A DNA stretch of 64,000 nt from Rhizobium sp. NXC24 (GCF_002944315.1 NZ_CP024311.1:3664501-3728500), one strand, 5' to 3'. Positions 29,768 to 39,141 are shown, counted from the stretch's first letter. Notes: a model not told the origin generated them from the sequence alone. Made by a program: numbers and translations.

Positions 29768-29815
29768 TTTCCGTGTACGAATATTCTTGCTGCCTATTGA
29801 ATTTCCGTGTACGAA
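29768..29815. promoter_or_regulatory. Two direct repeats upstream of brnT
   Basis: TTTCCGTGTACGAA occurs at 29768-29781 and again at 29802-29815, exactly 34 bases apart (about three helical turns). They lie just before the brnT start. BrnA antitoxins repress their own operon, so these are candidate BrnA operators. Confidence 0.45.
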
Positions 29816-29821
29816 AATTAT

Positions 29822-30072
29822 ATGGAGATCATCTGGACGAACTGAAGCGCGAAACAAACCTCGCCAAGCACGGCCTGGACTTTGCCGATCTCGATATTGA
29901 ATTCTTCGCAGGTTCTGTCGTCGTCCCCGCGAATGATGGCCGCTCCATGGCCATCGGTGAACTGGACGGACAGATCGTTGCAGCCGTCGTATTCAAGCCG
30001 CTTGGCTCAGAAGCCATCTCGGTCATTTCGATGCGCCCTGCAAGCCGCAAGAAAAGGAAGCTCTTATGGTGA
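29822..30072 (+). pseudogene. brnT: BrnT-family toxin with a frameshift at the N-terminus
   Basis: BrnT toxins are RelE-fold ribonucleases that inhibit translation. From residue DELKRETNLAKHGLDF onward the frame is intact through AISVISMRPASRKKRK, the conserved C-terminal block. The natural start ATG 29822 reads MEIIW, the expected beginning, then hits a stop at 29843 in that frame. Adding one base after 29836 would join MEIIW directly to DELKRETN, so a single-base deletion (or assembly error) is the simplest explanation. Without it, translation would need the GTG at 29773 or the TTG at 29797, giving an abnormal N-terminus. The stop overlaps brnA. Confidence 0.72.
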
Positions 30073-30380
30073 CGAAGTTCTCTTCACGGCGCCCTCTGAA
30101 TGAGAGAGAAGAAGCCGAAATTCAAAAGATGATCGCGTCCGATCCAGATGCTCCGGAAGCAACGGATGAGCAACTTGCTCAGGCGAAACCCTTCGCAGAA
30201 GCCTTTCCGGATCTGATGGGTAGCATTAAGCGCGCCAGGGGGCGGCCAAAAGTGGATGCACCGAAAGTCGCCGTCACCCTGCGAATAGATCCGGATGTCC
30301 TTGAGCGATTCCAGTCCAAGGGAAAGGATTGGCGAAGTGATATGACGCATGCGCTACGCAAGGCTGCTGGGCTCAAATAA
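30066..30380 (+). CDS. brnA: BrnA-family antitoxin
   Basis: 104 aa. The C-terminal ribbon-helix-helix part is clear: RGRPKVDAPKVAVTLRIDPDVLERFQ, then a W (GKDWRSDMTHALRKA), as in BrnA proteins that bind DNA and neutralise BrnT. The N-terminal half is the flexible toxin-binding part. The ATG lies seven bases inside the brnT frame (ATGGTGA), the usual toxin-first coupled order. The antitoxin is intact even though the toxin seems broken. Confidence 0.85.
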   Translation: MVTKFSSRRPLNEREEAEIQKMIASDPDAPEATDEQLAQAKPFAEAFPDLMGSIKRARGRPKVDAPKVAVTLRIDPDVLERFQSKGKDWRSDMTHALRKAAGLK

Positions 30381-30458
30381 GCCTAATCTCGAACCTGCGG
30401 CCTCGCTGCTGAAACGACCACAGCAGCCTTTGCCTCGATGCCCTGTAGGGTTACAAAC

Positions 30459-30971
30459 ATGACGCGCGTGATGGTGATCGGCAATGCAGGTGGCGGAAAG
30501 TCGACGATGTGCAGAGCATTAAGCACTGCGCACGCATTGCCTTATTTCGCAATCGACAAGATTCAGTGGAAGCCGAATTGGATCCAGACGCCCAAGTCGG
30601 AATTTGCAGCGTCGCATGAAACCTGGCTTTCGCAAGGGCGGTGGCTGATTGATGGCTACGGGTCGTGGGAATCCGTTGAACGTCGGATGGATGTGGCTGA
30701 TACGATTGTTTTCGTGGATCACCCGATATGGATTCATTACTGGTGGGCCACCAAGCGCCAGGTGAAGTCTCTATTCCTTGGCCGCCCGGATGGACCTGAC
30801 GGATGCCCGATGTTTCCGGTTACTATTCGTCTCTTCAAAATGATGTGGTGGCTGCATCGGGAAATGCGTCCAAAACTGCTTGCCGCAATCGAAGCTCACC
30901 GCGGGCACGCACGGATCATCCACATTCGATCACCGAAAGAGCTTGCTGAGTTCGCCGCCAACCCAGGATAG
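30459..30971 (+). CDS. P-loop kinase-like protein (adenylate kinase / FlaR-like)
   Basis: 170 aa. Walker A is GNAGGGKST (residues 7-15); the sequence then reads IDKIQWKPNWIQTP and RWLIDGYGSWESVERRMDVADTIVFVDHP, as in small nucleoside-kinase-like proteins sometimes labelled DNA topology modulation protein FlaR. The real substrate is unknown. The ATG at 30459 is preferred because it begins MTRVMVIGNAG. It is the last gene of the accessory patch, before a return to core genes. Confidence 0.72.
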   Translation: MTRVMVIGNAGGGKSTMCRALSTAHALPYFAIDKIQWKPNWIQTPKSEFAASHETWLSQGRWLIDGYGSWESVERRMDVADTIVFVDHPIWIHYWWATKRQVKSLFLGRPDGPDGCPMFPVTIRLFKMMWWLHREMRPKLLAAIEAHRGHARIIHIRSPKELAEFAANPG

Positions 30972-31020
30972 GCAGCAGCACGTCCCCCAACCCTGTTGTC
31001 GGAAGGTGGCGCCCTGACCC

Positions 31021-31287
31021 TCACCCCACCAAAATCCTGTTCCTTACCAGCCTCACCCCCGGCACGGCCTCGGCCACCACAGTCGCCCGCTCGATTTCCT
31101 GCGGTGTTGCCGCCGTTCCGTCCAAACGGATTTCCTGGCCGACGGCGGTTACTGTGACGTCGGAGGCGTCGAGGCCGCCGGCGACGGCGAGCGCATCGGC
31201 GACGGTGGATTCCAGTGCCGAGCGTTTAGCGTTTTCGCTTTCTATTTCAGGCCTTACGCCGTGAAACGTAGCCGCTTTAAAAACCAT
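31021..31287 (-). CDS. BON-domain protein
   Basis: 88 aa protein that is essentially one BON domain (ALESTVADALAVAGGLDASDVTVTAVGQEIRLDG, then PGVRLVRNRI). BON domains bind membranes or phospholipids. No signal peptide is seen with the start at 31287; upstream in-frame residues are R/P-rich and unlikely. It is divergent from dxr across about 200 bases. Confidence 0.75.
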   Translation of the reverse strand: MVFKAATFHGVRPEIESENAKRSALESTVADALAVAGGLDASDVTVTAVGQEIRLDGTAATPQEIERATVVAEAVPGVRLVRNRILVG

Positions 31288-31490
31288 TGTTGCCCTTCTC
31301 CTGCGCCTCTGCCGGATGGGGAACGCGGTATCAGCGTATTGGTTCATTAGCGGCCCGAAAATTGCCGCAAAACCTGGAAACTCCAGCAGGAAGGGACCAG
31401 AGGGAGGGCGCCGATAGAGCTGCGGACTTGCCGCCTCCCGCGATCCCCTGTAGAGCCATGGGCGATTACAGCAATATTCGGACACTTGGA

Positions 31491-32684
31491 ATGACAACCG
31501 GGAGCAAGGCGCCGCGCCGCCTGACGATATTGGGTTCGACCGGCTCGATCGGGCAAAACACGCTCGACGTCATCGCCCAATTGGGCGGGCGCGAGGCGTT
31601 CGAGATCGCCGCGATCACCGGGCACGACAATATCGATCTCTTGGCGAGCCAGGCGAAAGCCTGTGGCGCCGCTCTCGCCGTCACGGCCAATGAAGACCGG
31701 TATCAGGCGCTGAAGGACGCGCTTGCCGGCACCGGCATCGCCGCGGCGGCCGGCCGGAATGCTCTCATTGAGGCCGCCTCCATTCCCTCCGACTGGGTGA
31801 TGGCGGCGATTGTCGGCACGGCGGGCCTTGCGCCGACGCTTGCGGCTGCGCACCGGGGCGCCGATATCGCGCTTGCCAATAAGGAATGTCTGGTTTCAGC
31901 CGGCGAACTCTTCGTCCGTGCCGTCAGCGAAGGCGGCGGACGGCTGATCCCGGTGGATAGCGAGCACAGCGCGATTTTCCAGGCGCTGGAGGACGACCAG
32001 CAGCATGCGGTCGAGCGCATCATCCTGACCGCCTCGGGCGGCCCCTTCCGCACATGGTCGCGCGAAGAGATGGCCAATGTCACGGCAGCGACCGCGCGCG
32101 CGCATCCGAACTGGTCCATGGGCCTGAAGATCTCCATCGGCAGCGCTTCGATGTTCAACAAGGCGCTGGAGATGATCGAGGCCAAACATCTGTTCAATGT
32201 CGGCCCGGATCAGATCGAGGTTATCGTCCACCCACAATCCATCGTCCATTCGATGGTCGGCTATACCGATGGCTCGGTGCTGGCGCAGCTCGGCTGTCCG
32301 GACATGCGCACGGCGATCGGCTATGCGCTGACCTATCCGTCCCGGCCGAAGCTCGATGTCGACCGGCTGGATTTTGCAAAACTGGCCCGGCTGGATTTCG
32401 AAGCGCCGGACGAGGTTCGTTTCCCCGCACTGCGCCTTGCCCGCACCGCGCTGGAACGCGGTGGGCTGCAGGGCGCCGTCATGAATGCCGCCGAAGAGAT
32501 TGCCTTCCAAGCCTTCGTGGACGAACGCATCGGCTTCCTCGAAATGGCCGATATTGCCGAAGCGGTCATGGACCAAATGATCGGGATTGGCAGCGCCGAA
32601 ACGATGGATGCAGTCTTTGCCGCCGATGATGAGGCACGCGGCCGCGCCAGCGCGCTTGTTGCCCAGCGCGACAAGGCAGCCTAA
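31491..32684 (+). CDS. dxr: 1-deoxy-D-xylulose-5-phosphate reductoisomerase
   Basis: 397 aa NADPH enzyme making MEP in non-mevalonate isoprenoid synthesis. The Rossmann motif is LGSTGSIG (residues 14-21); ANKECLVSAG, the metal-binding PVDSEHSAIFQ and NWSMGLKISIGSASMFNKALE follow. The ATG at 31491 gives the usual short N-terminus; the ATG at 31458 would add eleven residues and cannot be excluded. It lies 38 bases before the dehydratase gene and may be cotranscribed with it. Confidence 0.94.
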   Translation: MTTGSKAPRRLTILGSTGSIGQNTLDVIAQLGGREAFEIAAITGHDNIDLLASQAKACGAALAVTANEDRYQALKDALAGTGIAAAAGRNALIEAASIPSDWVMAAIVGTAGLAPTLAAAHRGADIALANKECLVSAGELFVRAVSEGGGRLIPVDSEHSAIFQALEDDQQHAVERIILTASGGPFRTWSREEMANVTAATARAHPNWSMGLKISIGSASMFNKALEMIEAKHLFNVGPDQIEVIVHPQSIVHSMVGYTDGSVLAQLGCPDMRTAIGYALTYPSRPKLDVDRLDFAKLARLDFEAPDEVRFPALRLARTALERGGLQGAVMNAAEEIAFQAFVDERIGFLEMADIAEAVMDQMIGIGSAETMDAVFAADDEARGRASALVAQRDKAA

Positions 32685-32722
32685 CATCCTCGCCAACAAC
32701 GCTTTTGCGGAGAGATCACTCC

Positions 32723-33637
32723 ATGGCACTTCACCTCGAAACTCCGCTCCTCGAATCCCGACCGCTCAGCCAGGTTTCCGGATGCTCCATCTGGCTGAAA
32801 ATGGATGCGCTCCAGCCGCCCGGCTCCTTCAAGATCCGCGGCATAGGGGCCGCCTGCGAACATCATGCCAGAAACGGAAAGCGGCGCTTCGTATCCTCCT
32901 CCGGCGGCAATGCCGGCATTGCGGTGGCCTATGCCGGTCGTCGCCTTTCGATCCCCGTATCGGTCTTCGTTCCGGAAACAACGACCGAACGGGCAAAATC
33001 GTTGATCCGCCAGGAGGGCGCCGAGGTTTTCGTGAACGGGGCATCCTGGCAGGAGGCAAACGAACACGCGCTGCAGGCGGTCGACGCGGGAACGGCGTTC
33101 ATCCACCCCTTCGATGATCCGCTCGTCTGGACAGGCCATGCAACGTTGATCGACGAGGTCGTCAGAGCCGGCGTGCCGTTCGACGCCGTCGTTCTTTCGG
33201 TCGGCGGTGGCGGGCTGCTGGCCGGCATTTCGGAAGGACTTGATCGTAACGGTCTTCAGCATGTTCCGATCATCGCCGCCGAAACGGAAGGTGCCGCCTC
33301 GCTCGCAGCCGCAGTGAAAGCCGGAAAACCGGTGGAATTGCCGGCCATCACCAGCATCGCGACATCGCTTGGCGCTCGCAAGGTCGCCGAACGCGCCTTT
33401 GAGATTACTCGGAACAGGCCGGTCGATTGTGTTGTTGTCAATGACCTAGTCGCCGTCGACGCATGCATGCGCTTCCTCGACGATCATCGCGTCCTCGTGG
33501 AGCCGGCTTGCGGCGCCGCATTGGCCGTCGCCTACGCCCATGCCGATCAGTTGGCACGCTTCGAGCGCGTGCTGATGATCGCCTGCGGCGGAGCAACCGC
33601 AACCCTCACGCAGTTGCAAGCCTGGCAAACCTCCTGA
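32723..33637 (+). CDS. Serine/threonine dehydratase-like PLP enzyme
   Basis: 304 aa fold type II PLP enzyme. The PLP lysine is in PPGSFKIRG, the substrate loop in SSGGNAGIAVAYAG, and the phosphate-binding glycine loop is SVGGGGLLAG. At this length it lacks the ACT regulatory domain of biosynthetic IlvA and resembles catabolic serine dehydratases. The start at 32723 follows GGAGAGA at good distance. Whether serine, threonine or another amino acid is used is unknown. Confidence 0.85.
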   Translation: MALHLETPLLESRPLSQVSGCSIWLKMDALQPPGSFKIRGIGAACEHHARNGKRRFVSSSGGNAGIAVAYAGRRLSIPVSVFVPETTTERAKSLIRQEGAEVFVNGASWQEANEHALQAVDAGTAFIHPFDDPLVWTGHATLIDEVVRAGVPFDAVVLSVGGGGLLAGISEGLDRNGLQHVPIIAAETEGAASLAAAVKAGKPVELPAITSIATSLGARKVAERAFEITRNRPVDCVVVNDLVAVDACMRFLDDHRVLVEPACGAALAVAYAHADQLARFERVLMIACGGATATLTQLQAWQTS

Positions 33638-33797
33638 TCGATGTAGCCTCTTGGGCGACGATGCTTTTCGATAGGGCCGTCATCGGCCCACGAAAGCGCC
33701 AACATGTAGGCATAAACTTACCTATTGGTTCTGGTTATTGCCATTCCTGATAATGATGCTAGAGAGGAATTCCGGCCTTACTTTCAAAGGAATCAAG

Positions 33798-34427
33798 ATG
33801 CCGGATCTCTCAACGCTCATTGTATTCGCCGCTGCGGCGCTGGTGCTAACCGCCACGCCCGGCCCAGACATGCTTCTTATTGCTTCGCGGAGCGTCAGCC
33901 AGGGCCGATCCGCCGGCTTCCTGACCTATGCGGGTATTGCGCTCGGCACCTATTGCCACGCCCTGGCCGCAGCACTTGGCCTATCACGGCTTTTCCTGAA
34001 CGTGCCAATTGCCTATGAGATCGTGCGCTGGGCGGGCTGCGCCTATCTGCTCTATCTGGCCTTCAAGACCCTACGTTCGCAGGGCCCTGCCTTCGCGCCC
34101 TCGGCCGGACTCAAACGGCTTTCGGGCCGGCGCATCTTCATCGAGGGTCTCGCGACCAATATTCTAAACCCGAAGATGGCCTTGTTCGTGCTTGCCCTGT
34201 TCCCGCAATTCGTTGATCCGAACGGCTCGATGGTCATCCAGATGGCTCTACTGGCTACCATCCTGAATGGGATCGGCTTCCTAGTAAACGGTTCCGTCAT
34301 AGCGCTCAGCAGCCACATCCGAGGTCGACTCTCGGCGATCAAGCATATTCCGAAGCTGCCGCAATATCTGCTGGCGACAGTCTTTGCCGGCCTTGCATGC
34401 CGCCTGGCCCTGGGAAGCCGCAGCTGA
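33798..34427 (+). CDS. LysE-family amino acid exporter
   Basis: 209 aa with about five to six transmembrane helices. The N-terminus matches the RhtB/LysE family: ATPGPDMLLIASRSVSQGRSAGF, then LNPKMALFVLALFPQFV. These exporters remove excess amino acids such as lysine, threonine or homoserine. ATG 33798 follows AAGGAA. It is 160 bases after the dehydratase gene; a joint role in amino acid balance is possible but not shown. Confidence 0.88.
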   Translation: MPDLSTLIVFAAAALVLTATPGPDMLLIASRSVSQGRSAGFLTYAGIALGTYCHALAAALGLSRLFLNVPIAYEIVRWAGCAYLLYLAFKTLRSQGPAFAPSAGLKRLSGRRIFIEGLATNILNPKMALFVLALFPQFVDPNGSMVIQMALLATILNGIGFLVNGSVIALSSHIRGRLSAIKHIPKLPQYLLATVFAGLACRLALGSRS

Positions 34428-34554
34428 CCTCTGCAGTATAAAAGATCATCGCGGAAATGGGCCGCACGCCGACATTTCCGCAATGAGAACCGCTTCAATT
34501 GTGCCGAAAGCCGCGCCCGTCAATCCCGGCGCGGCATGGTGAGAAAGTCACCTC

Positions 34555-35766
34555 TTACGCGACAGCCCTTGCCAGCGCACAGCGCGACCAGAGTGCATGC
34601 AGCGCGCCGACGAGATGGTCGATATCGGCGTCGGAATGCAGCGGCGTCGGCGTGATGCGCAGCCGTTCGGTCTTCTTCGGCACGGTCGGATAATTGATCG
34701 GCTGGACGTAGACGCCCATATCAAGCAGCAGATCCGAGATCCACTTGCACTTGGCGGCATCGCCGACCAAAACCGGCACGACATGGCTCGGATTCGGCAT
34801 GTGCGGAATACCTGAGGCATCGAGCTGCGCGCGCAGCCGGCGAACCCGATCCTGATGGCGGGCGCGTTCGAACTGGCTGACCTTCAGGTGTCGGATCGAG
34901 GCGACTGCGCCTGCCGCCAATGCCGGCGGCAATGATGTCGTAAAGATGAAGCCGGACGCGAAGGACCGGATGAAATCGCAAAGTGCGGTCGAGGCGGCGA
35001 TATAGCCGCCCATGACGCCGAAGGCCTTGCCGAGCGTGCCCTCGATCACCGTCAGCCGGTCCATCAGGCCTTCGCGTTCGGCAATGCCGCCGCCGCGTGG
35101 GCCGTACATGCCGACAGCATGCACTTCGTCGAGATAGGTCATGGCGCCGTATTTGTCGGCGAGATCGCAGATCTCCTTGATCGGAGCGATATCGCCATCC
35201 ATCGAATAGACGCTCTCGAAAGCGATCAGCTTTGGCGCCTTCGGATCGGCGGCCTTCAGCTTGGCTTCGAGATCATGCAGGTCGTTATGCTTCCAGATGA
35301 CCTTGTCGCACTTGGCGTAGCGGATACCTTCGATCATCGAAGCGTGGTTCAGCGCGTCGGAGAAGATGATCAGGCCAGGAATCTTCGCGCCGAGCGTGCC
35401 GAGCGTCGCCCAGTTGGAAATATAGCCGGAGGTGAAGATCAGCGCCGCTTCCTTGCCGTGCAGATCGGCGAGTTCCTGCTCCAGGAGAACATGGTAGTGG
35501 TTGGTGCCAGAAATATTCCGGGTGCCTCCCGCACCCGCGCCACAGTGATCGATGGCCTCTTTCATGGCTTCGATCACCTTGGGATGCTGGCCCATGCCGA
35601 GATAGTCGTTCGAGCACCAGACGGTTACGTCCTTGGAGCCTTCGGGCGTATGCCAGGTCGCGCGCGGAAAGCTGCCGCGCTGACGCTCCAGATCGGCGAA
35701 CACGCGATAGCGGCCTTCCTTGTGTAGACCGTCCAGTTCACCTTTGAAAAATGCTTCGAAATCCAT
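34555..35766 (-). CDS. hemA: 5-aminolevulinate synthase
   Basis: 403 aa PLP enzyme condensing glycine with succinyl-CoA, the alphaproteobacterial route into heme and B12. Sequence landmarks: the N-terminus [40 protein letters not shown], and the PLP lysine Lys247 in GTLGKAFG. The start at 35766 is the family-typical one; the longer frame to 35898 crosses promoter sequence. A perfect inverted repeat at 35887-35912 lies about 120 bases upstream. The gene supplies precursors for the cob pathway seen elsewhere in the window. Confidence 0.96.
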   Translation of the reverse strand: MDFEAFFKGELDGLHKEGRYRVFADLERQRGSFPRATWHTPEGSKDVTVWCSNDYLGMGQHPKVIEAMKEAIDHCGAGAGGTRNISGTNHYHVLLEQELADLHGKEAALIFTSGYISNWATLGTLGAKIPGLIIFSDALNHASMIEGIRYAKCDKVIWKHNDLHDLEAKLKAADPKAPKLIAFESVYSMDGDIAPIKEICDLADKYGAMTYLDEVHAVGMYGPRGGGIAEREGLMDRLTVIEGTLGKAFGVMGGYIAASTALCDFIRSFASGFIFTTSLPPALAAGAVASIRHLKVSQFERARHQDRVRRLRAQLDASGIPHMPNPSHVVPVLVGDAAKCKWISDLLLDMGVYVQPINYPTVPKKTERLRITPTPLHSDADIDHLVGALHALWSRCALARAVA

Positions 35767-35886
35767 CATCTGCTCCAGAACCATGCGACCGTTTTCATGA
35801 TTGCCGGTCTGCACGTCAACCCCTCCGCATCGCTTTCGCACTCGCTGCGGCAAATGGCCCTTAATTTTGAACAATTCCAGACAACA

Positions 35887-35912
35887 ATTGTCAATCACCG
35901 AGAATTGACAAT
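35887..35912. promoter_or_regulatory. Perfect inverted repeat in the hemA leader
   Basis: ATTGTCAAT (35887-35895) and ATTGACAAT (35904-35912) form a nine-base inverted repeat with an eight-base spacer. One arm contains TTGACA on the hemA strand, so it may double as a -35 element. The sequence does not match an FNR/FixK box (TTGAT-N4-ATCAA). Confidence 0.5.
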
Positions 35913-35980
35913 CGAACCTTTCTGGAACCTCGAAGCCGGAAAGGCAGCTAAGCCGCCCTTCCGGCAGTTTTCACGAGGCT

Positions 35981-36775
35981 TTATGCCGCCGCCGCGGCGC
36001 GCTTGGCCATGACCTTGATCAAATTGGCGCGATATTCTGCCGTGGCATGCAGATCGGAGAGCAGCGCCGACGAATCGATCGCCACGTTGGCGAGCGCATC
36101 CGGCGACCAGTTCGCCGCAAGCGCCTGCTCCATCCCGTCATGACGGAAGACCCCATCGGCACCCGCGCCGGTGACTGCGACCCGCACACCTCCCGTTCCC
36201 TTGGTGACGAACACGCCGGTCATGGCGTAGCGCGAGGCCGGATTGGGAAACTTGGCGTAGCCGGCCTTTTCCGGTGCCTCGAAGGTTATGGCGGTGATCA
36301 GCTCGCCCTCTTCCAGCGCCGTCTCGAACAGGCCGGTGAAGAAATCGTCGGCAGCGATCTGACGCCTGTCAGTAACGATGGTGGCGCCCAAGCCCAGCAT
36401 GGCCGAAGGATAATCCGCCGCCGGGTCGTTGTTGGCGACCGAGCCGCCGATCGTGCCCATATGGCGGACATGCGGATCGCCAATCATGCCGGCAAGATCG
36501 CAGAGCGCCGGACAGACGGCGCGGATCGCCGCCGAGGAGGCGACCTCCGCATGCGTCGTCGCAGCCCCGATCGTTACCCTGCGGCCGTCGACGCGGATGC
36601 CCTTCAGCGCCGGAATATGCCTGAGATCGACGAGATCGCTCGGCGAGGCCAGACGCTGCTTCATGGTGGCAATCAGTGTCATGCCGCCGGAGACATATTT
36701 TCCCTCCGACGTATCGGACAGAAGCTTGACGGCTTCGTCGACCGAGGAGGCGCGGTGATAGTTGGTTGCGTACAT
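35981..36775 (-). CDS. FAD-binding middle subunit, CO-dehydrogenase-like (form II)
   Basis: 264 aa flavin subunit of a molybdenum hydroxylase. The FAD sites are visible: KYVSGGMTLIATMKQR near the N-terminus and TIGGSVANNDPAADYP in the middle, followed by the CO_deh_flav_C domain. It is the last gene of the coxS-coxL-coxM order, 20 bases after the large subunit. The FAD passes electrons from the iron-sulfur subunit to an acceptor. Start at 36775 (MYATNYHRASS). Confidence 0.9.
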   Translation of the reverse strand: MYATNYHRASSVDEAVKLLSDTSEGKYVSGGMTLIATMKQRLASPSDLVDLRHIPALKGIRVDGRRVTIGAATTHAEVASSAAIRAVCPALCDLAGMIGDPHVRHMGTIGGSVANNDPAADYPSAMLGLGATIVTDRRQIAADDFFTGLFETALEEGELITAITFEAPEKAGYAKFPNPASRYAMTGVFVTKGTGGVRVAVTGAGADGVFRHDGMEQALAANWSPDALANVAIDSSALLSDLHATAEYRANLIKVMAKRAAAAA

Positions 36776-36795
36776 GGTTTTCTCCTCCCCTTGTC

Positions 36796-39141
36796 TCAGG
36801 CCACGGCCTGCGCCGCTTCCCACACCTTGAGCGGCGTGGCGGGCATTGTCAGGGCATTATTGCCGATCGCATCGGTAATGGCGTTGATCAGCGCCGGCGG
36901 AGAGCCGATGGCGCCCGCCTCGCCGCAGCCTTTGATCCCCAGCGGATTGTTCGGGCAAGGAGTGTTTTGGTGCGACAGGTTGAAGGACGGCAAGTCGTCG
37001 GCGCGCGGCATGGCGTAGTCCATGAAGCTCGCCGTCAGCAACTGGCCGCTGGCATCGTAATGCACGCCTTCCAGCATCGCCTGCCCGACCCCCTGGGCGA
37101 TGCCGCCATGCACCTGTCCCTCGACGATCATCGGATTGATGATATTGCCGAAGTCGTCAGCGGCGACGAACTGGATAATGTCGGTCTTGCCGGTTTCCGG
37201 ATCGACCTCGACTTCGCAGATGTAGCAGCCGGCCGGGAAGGTGAAGTTGGCCGGATCGTAGAAGGCGGTTTCCTTCAAGCCCGGCTCCATGCCGGCGGGC
37301 AAGTTATGCGCCGTATAGGCGGCCAGCGCCACCTGGAACCAGGGCAGCGACTTGTCGGTACCGGCGACTTTGACTTCGCCGTTTTCGATGACGATATCGC
37401 TCTCGTCGGCTTCCATCAGATGCGCGGCGATCTTCTTCGCCTTGGCCTCCACCTTGTCGAGCGCCTTCACCACGGCGGACATGCCGACCGCGCCGGAACG
37501 TGAGCCATAGGTGCCCATGCCCATCTGCACCTTGTCGGTGTCACCATGAACAATCGACACGCTATCGATCGGCACGCCGAAACGGTCTGCGACGAGCTGA
37601 GCGAAGGTCGTCTCATGACCCTGGCCATGGCTATGCGAACCGGTGAGCACCTCGACGGTGCCGACCGCATTGACCCGAACCTCGGCCGATTCCCACAGGC
37701 CGACGCCGGCGCCGAGCGACCCCACCGCCTGTGATGGCGCGATACCGCAGGCCTCGATATAGCAGCTCATGCCGATACCGCGCTTCAGTCCGCGCGCCTC
37801 CGCGGCCGCCCTGCGGGCCGGGAAACCGTCCCAATCGGCCTGCTGCATGGCGGCGTTGAGAGAGGCCTCATAGTCACCAGCGTCATAATTCATGATCACC
37901 GGCGTCTGATGGGGGAAGGAGCGGATGAAGTTGGTTCGCCTGAGTTCCGCCGGTGAAACGCCGAGCTCGCGCGCCGCCGTTTCCATGGTACGTTCCAGCA
38001 GATAGGTTGCCTCCGGACGCCCGGCACCGCGATAAGCATCGACCGGCACCGTATTGGTATAGACAGTGCGGACATTGGCGTGGATCGCCGGGATTTCATA
38101 TTGGCCCGAAAGCAGCGTCGCGTAGAGATAGGTCGGCACCGCCGAAGAGAAGAGCGACATATAAGCGCCGAGATTGGCGATCGTGTCGACCTTCAGTCCG
38201 ACAACGCGGTTTTGCGCGTCGAAAGCCATCTTCACCTTCGAGACATGGTCGCGGCCATGAGCATCGGTTAGGAATGCCTCGGTACGGTCTGCCGTCCATT
38301 TGACCGGCACGCCGGTCTTCTTCGACGCCCAGAGACAGACGATCTCCTCGGGGTAAATGTAGATCTTGGAGCCGAAACCGCCGCCGACATCAGGCGCAAT
38401 GACGCGCAGCTTGTTTTCCGGGGCGACATTGTAGAAAGCGCTCATGACCAGCCGGGCCACATGCGGGTTCTGGCTGGTGGTGTAGCACGTATAATGATCG
38501 TCGCCGGCATCATAGATGCCGAGGGTCGCGCGCGGCTCCATGGCATTCGGCGAGAGCCGGTTGTTGTGGATTTCAAGTTCCGTGACATGGGCCGCCTCGG
38601 CGATTGCCTTGTCGGTCGCCGCGGCATCGCCGAGCTCCCAGTCGAAGATCAAATTATCGACCGCTTCCGGATGGAGCTGCGGCGCGCCGGGCTTCAGCGC
38701 CTCGACCGCCTCGATCACGGCAGGAAGCTCTTCATAATCCACGACGACGGCTTCGGCGGCATCGCGAGCCTCGCCAAGCGAATCGGCAACGACGATCGCC
38801 ACGGCATCGCCAACATAGCGCACCGTCTCGACAGCCAGCGGCCGCCAGGCGCCCATCTTCATCGGCGAGCCGTCCTTGGAATGAATCATCCAGCCGCAGA
38901 TGAGGTTGCCGATGCCATCGGCCAGCAATTGCTTACCATCCAGCACGCCAATCACGCCCGGCATGGCCAATGCGGCCGAGGCATCGATGCCGGTGATCTT
39001 CGCATGCGCATGCGGGCTGCGGACGAAATAGGCATATTTCATGCCCGGCGCCACCATATCGTCGGTATAGCGCCCCTTACCCGTCAGAAATCGTTTGTCT
39101 TCCTTGCGCGCGACGCGCGCGCCAATGCCTTCAACGCCCAT
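36796..39141 (-). CDS. Molybdopterin large subunit, CO-dehydrogenase-like (form II)
   Basis: 781 aa xanthine-oxidase-family catalytic subunit holding the Mo-pterin cofactor. Motifs: GGGFGSK (253-259), DAYRGAGRPEA (368-378), QGHETTFAQ and the active-site glutamate in GCGEAGAIGS. The loop AYRGAGR at 369-375 marks form II; true CO oxidisers carry AYXCSFR with the Cu-binding cysteine, absent here. The real substrate is therefore unknown and may be a purine-like or aldehyde compound. The start at 39141 is set by GGAGG six bases upstream. Names such as coxL are by homology only. Confidence 0.88.
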   Translation of the reverse strand: MGVEGIGARVARKEDKRFLTGKGRYTDDMVAPGMKYAYFVRSPHAHAKITGIDASAALAMPGVIGVLDGKQLLADGIGNLICGWMIHSKDGSPMKMGAWRPLAVETVRYVGDAVAIVVADSLGEARDAAEAVVVDYEELPAVIEAVEALKPGAPQLHPEAVDNLIFDWELGDAAATDKAIAEAAHVTELEIHNNRLSPNAMEPRATLGIYDAGDDHYTCYTTSQNPHVARLVMSAFYNVAPENKLRVIAPDVGGGFGSKIYIYPEEIVCLWASKKTGVPVKWTADRTEAFLTDAHGRDHVSKVKMAFDAQNRVVGLKVDTIANLGAYMSLFSSAVPTYLYATLLSGQYEIPAIHANVRTVYTNTVPVDAYRGAGRPEATYLLERTMETAARELGVSPAELRRTNFIRSFPHQTPVIMNYDAGDYEASLNAAMQQADWDGFPARRAAAEARGLKRGIGMSCYIEACGIAPSQAVGSLGAGVGLWESAEVRVNAVGTVEVLTGSHSHGQGHETTFAQLVADRFGVPIDSVSIVHGDTDKVQMGMGTYGSRSGAVGMSAVVKALDKVEAKAKKIAAHLMEADESDIVIENGEVKVAGTDKSLPWFQVALAAYTAHNLPAGMEPGLKETAFYDPANFTFPAGCYICEVEVDPETGKTDIIQFVAADDFGNIINPMIVEGQVHGGIAQGVGQAMLEGVHYDASGQLLTASFMDYAMPRADDLPSFNLSHQNTPCPNNPLGIKGCGEAGAIGSPPALINAITDAIGNNALTMPATPLKVWEAAQAVA

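Noticed and set aside
28125..31287. A duplicated tRNA-Arg 3' end marking an integrated element
   Set aside because: Searched by eye through the right flank; no repeat of the tRNA end was found, and there is no integrase gene.
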